A stretch of DNA of 5,698 bases, from contig CATOJL010000090.1 in assembly GCA_951800155.1 (NCBI GenBank), positions 1 to 5,698 on the forward strand. The letters are read 5' to 3'. Positions 5,386-5,698 of this stretch are shown in pieces. Source of the DNA: an uncultured Bacilli bacterium (GTDB taxonomy: Bacteria > Bacillota_I > Bacilli_A > RF39 > UBA660). Under the pieces are notes generated by a model. The model searched no databases and was not told where the DNA came from. It was given only the letters and a program-made list of their open reading frames with translations. The position numbers and the translations under genes were made by a program. Within the stretch, counting starts at the first letter, position 1, and each line of letters opens with the position of its first letter.

Positions 5386-5444
5386 AAAAAACTTTTTTAA
5401 CATTTTTCATTTTAACTATTGACATTTCTTAGCTGGACTTATAT
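5386..5444. other. Probable right junction of the AT-rich element with host chromosome
   Basis: Base composition changes abruptly here, from A/T runs (A7 C T6 at 5385-5398) to G+C-moderate coding DNA. The boundary falls just downstream of the stop codon of the M16 peptidase gene. The A-tract/T-tract texture resembles insertion targets of Tn916-type integrases. The exact att core cannot be set because the other end is outside the window. No terminator for the peptidase gene is recognisable between its stop and this boundary. Confidence 0.45.
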
Positions 5445-5698
5445 TTACTCCATCAGTACCGTTACATTGTCGAATTGACCGGCCGCCTCTTCGATCTTAG
5501 CTCTGTTTCCAAGAACGCAGACGGTTCCCTCTCCGGCAAAGCTCTCCATCGTCTGACGCCTGTTTTTCAAATCTTCTTCCGACGCCTTTAACAACCCTTC
5601 TCTGACCTTTGCCCTGACCTGCGGTTCTTCCTGCCGCAGATACCAGGAATCCATTCGTTTTGCCTGTACATATGTTTTGGGAGTCCGGTCATATCCGG
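5445..5698 (-). CDS. M16-family zinc metallopeptidase (insulinase/presequence protease type), C-terminal 84 residues
   Basis: The frame is open from the right edge to TAA at 5445-5447. It begins GYDRTPKTYVQAKRMDSWYL and continues through RAKVREGLLKASEEDLKN to VCVLGNRAKIEEAAGQFDNVTVLME. This matches, from family knowledge, the conserved C-terminus of the large (about 970-residue) bacterial M16C-type peptidases, which degrade peptides in the cytoplasm. The catalytic HxxEH lies far upstream outside the window, so activity cannot be judged. An internal Met (5652-5654) is not the start, since the frame continues upstream with conserved sequence. G+C content is much higher than in the AT-rich cargo genes. 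I take it as host chromosome flanking the mobile block, with an intact 3' end. Confidence 0.85.
   Translation of the reverse strand, partial: GYDRTPKTYVQAKRMDSWYLRQEEPQVRAKVREGLLKASEEDLKNRRQTMESFAGEGTVCVLGNRAKIEEAAGQFDNVTVLME

Noticed and set aside
1..5698. CRISPR array, tRNA or rRNA gene
   Set aside because: No regularly spaced repeats and no cloverleaf or ribosomal RNA signature seen on either strand, including at the junction, so a tRNA att site is not supported.

Overview
The window joins three kinds of DNA. Positions 1 to about 3650 are very AT-rich and carry a minus-strand set of accessory genes behind a tyrosine-recombinase integrase. Positions about 3651-5337 are an insertion sequence of the IS110 family with clearly higher G+C. 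From about 5390-5440 to the right edge lies G+C-moderate DNA coding the C-terminus of an M16-family peptidase, which looks like ordinary host chromosome. Gram-positive style ribosome sites (GGAAGG-type before every gene), U-rich intrinsic terminators and the style of the proteins suggest a Firmicute, probably a gut Lachnospiraceae relative. That assignment is an inference.

Layout, left to right. A 3'-truncated integrase gene runs off the left edge on the minus strand (2-727). A roughly 470-base AT-rich gap (728-1198) holds the integrase promoter and, further up, a consensus promoter followed about 140 bases later by an intrinsic terminator. Together these two look like a small RNA unit or an attenuated leader. 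Then, all on the minus strand, come a secreted transglutaminase-like protein with a Pro/Glu/Val/Lys repeat linker (1237-2322), a J-domain protein (2414-2929), and two small unrecognised acidic proteins (2966-3229, 3354-3584). Hairpin terminators sit after the first, second and fourth of these.

The IS110 element encodes a DEDD/serine recombinase (3975-5309). About 320 bases of structured non-coding DNA lie in front of it, as expected for a bridge (guide) RNA. I can fold that leader into a closing stem, a 5' hairpin and two stem-internal-loop-stem modules. Three of the four expected guide segments match the DNA at one consistent pair of element ends. This gives exact predicted ends (shared TCCA at 3650-3653 and 5335-5338) and a reconstructed empty target. 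One guide, for the left donor, does not match.

How the parts fit: the AT-rich block is probably the end of a small integrative element that inserted just downstream of the peptidase gene. Its cargo is the transglutaminase, J-domain protein and small proteins. The IS110 element then landed upstream of the first cargo gene, separating it from whatever lay on its 5' side.
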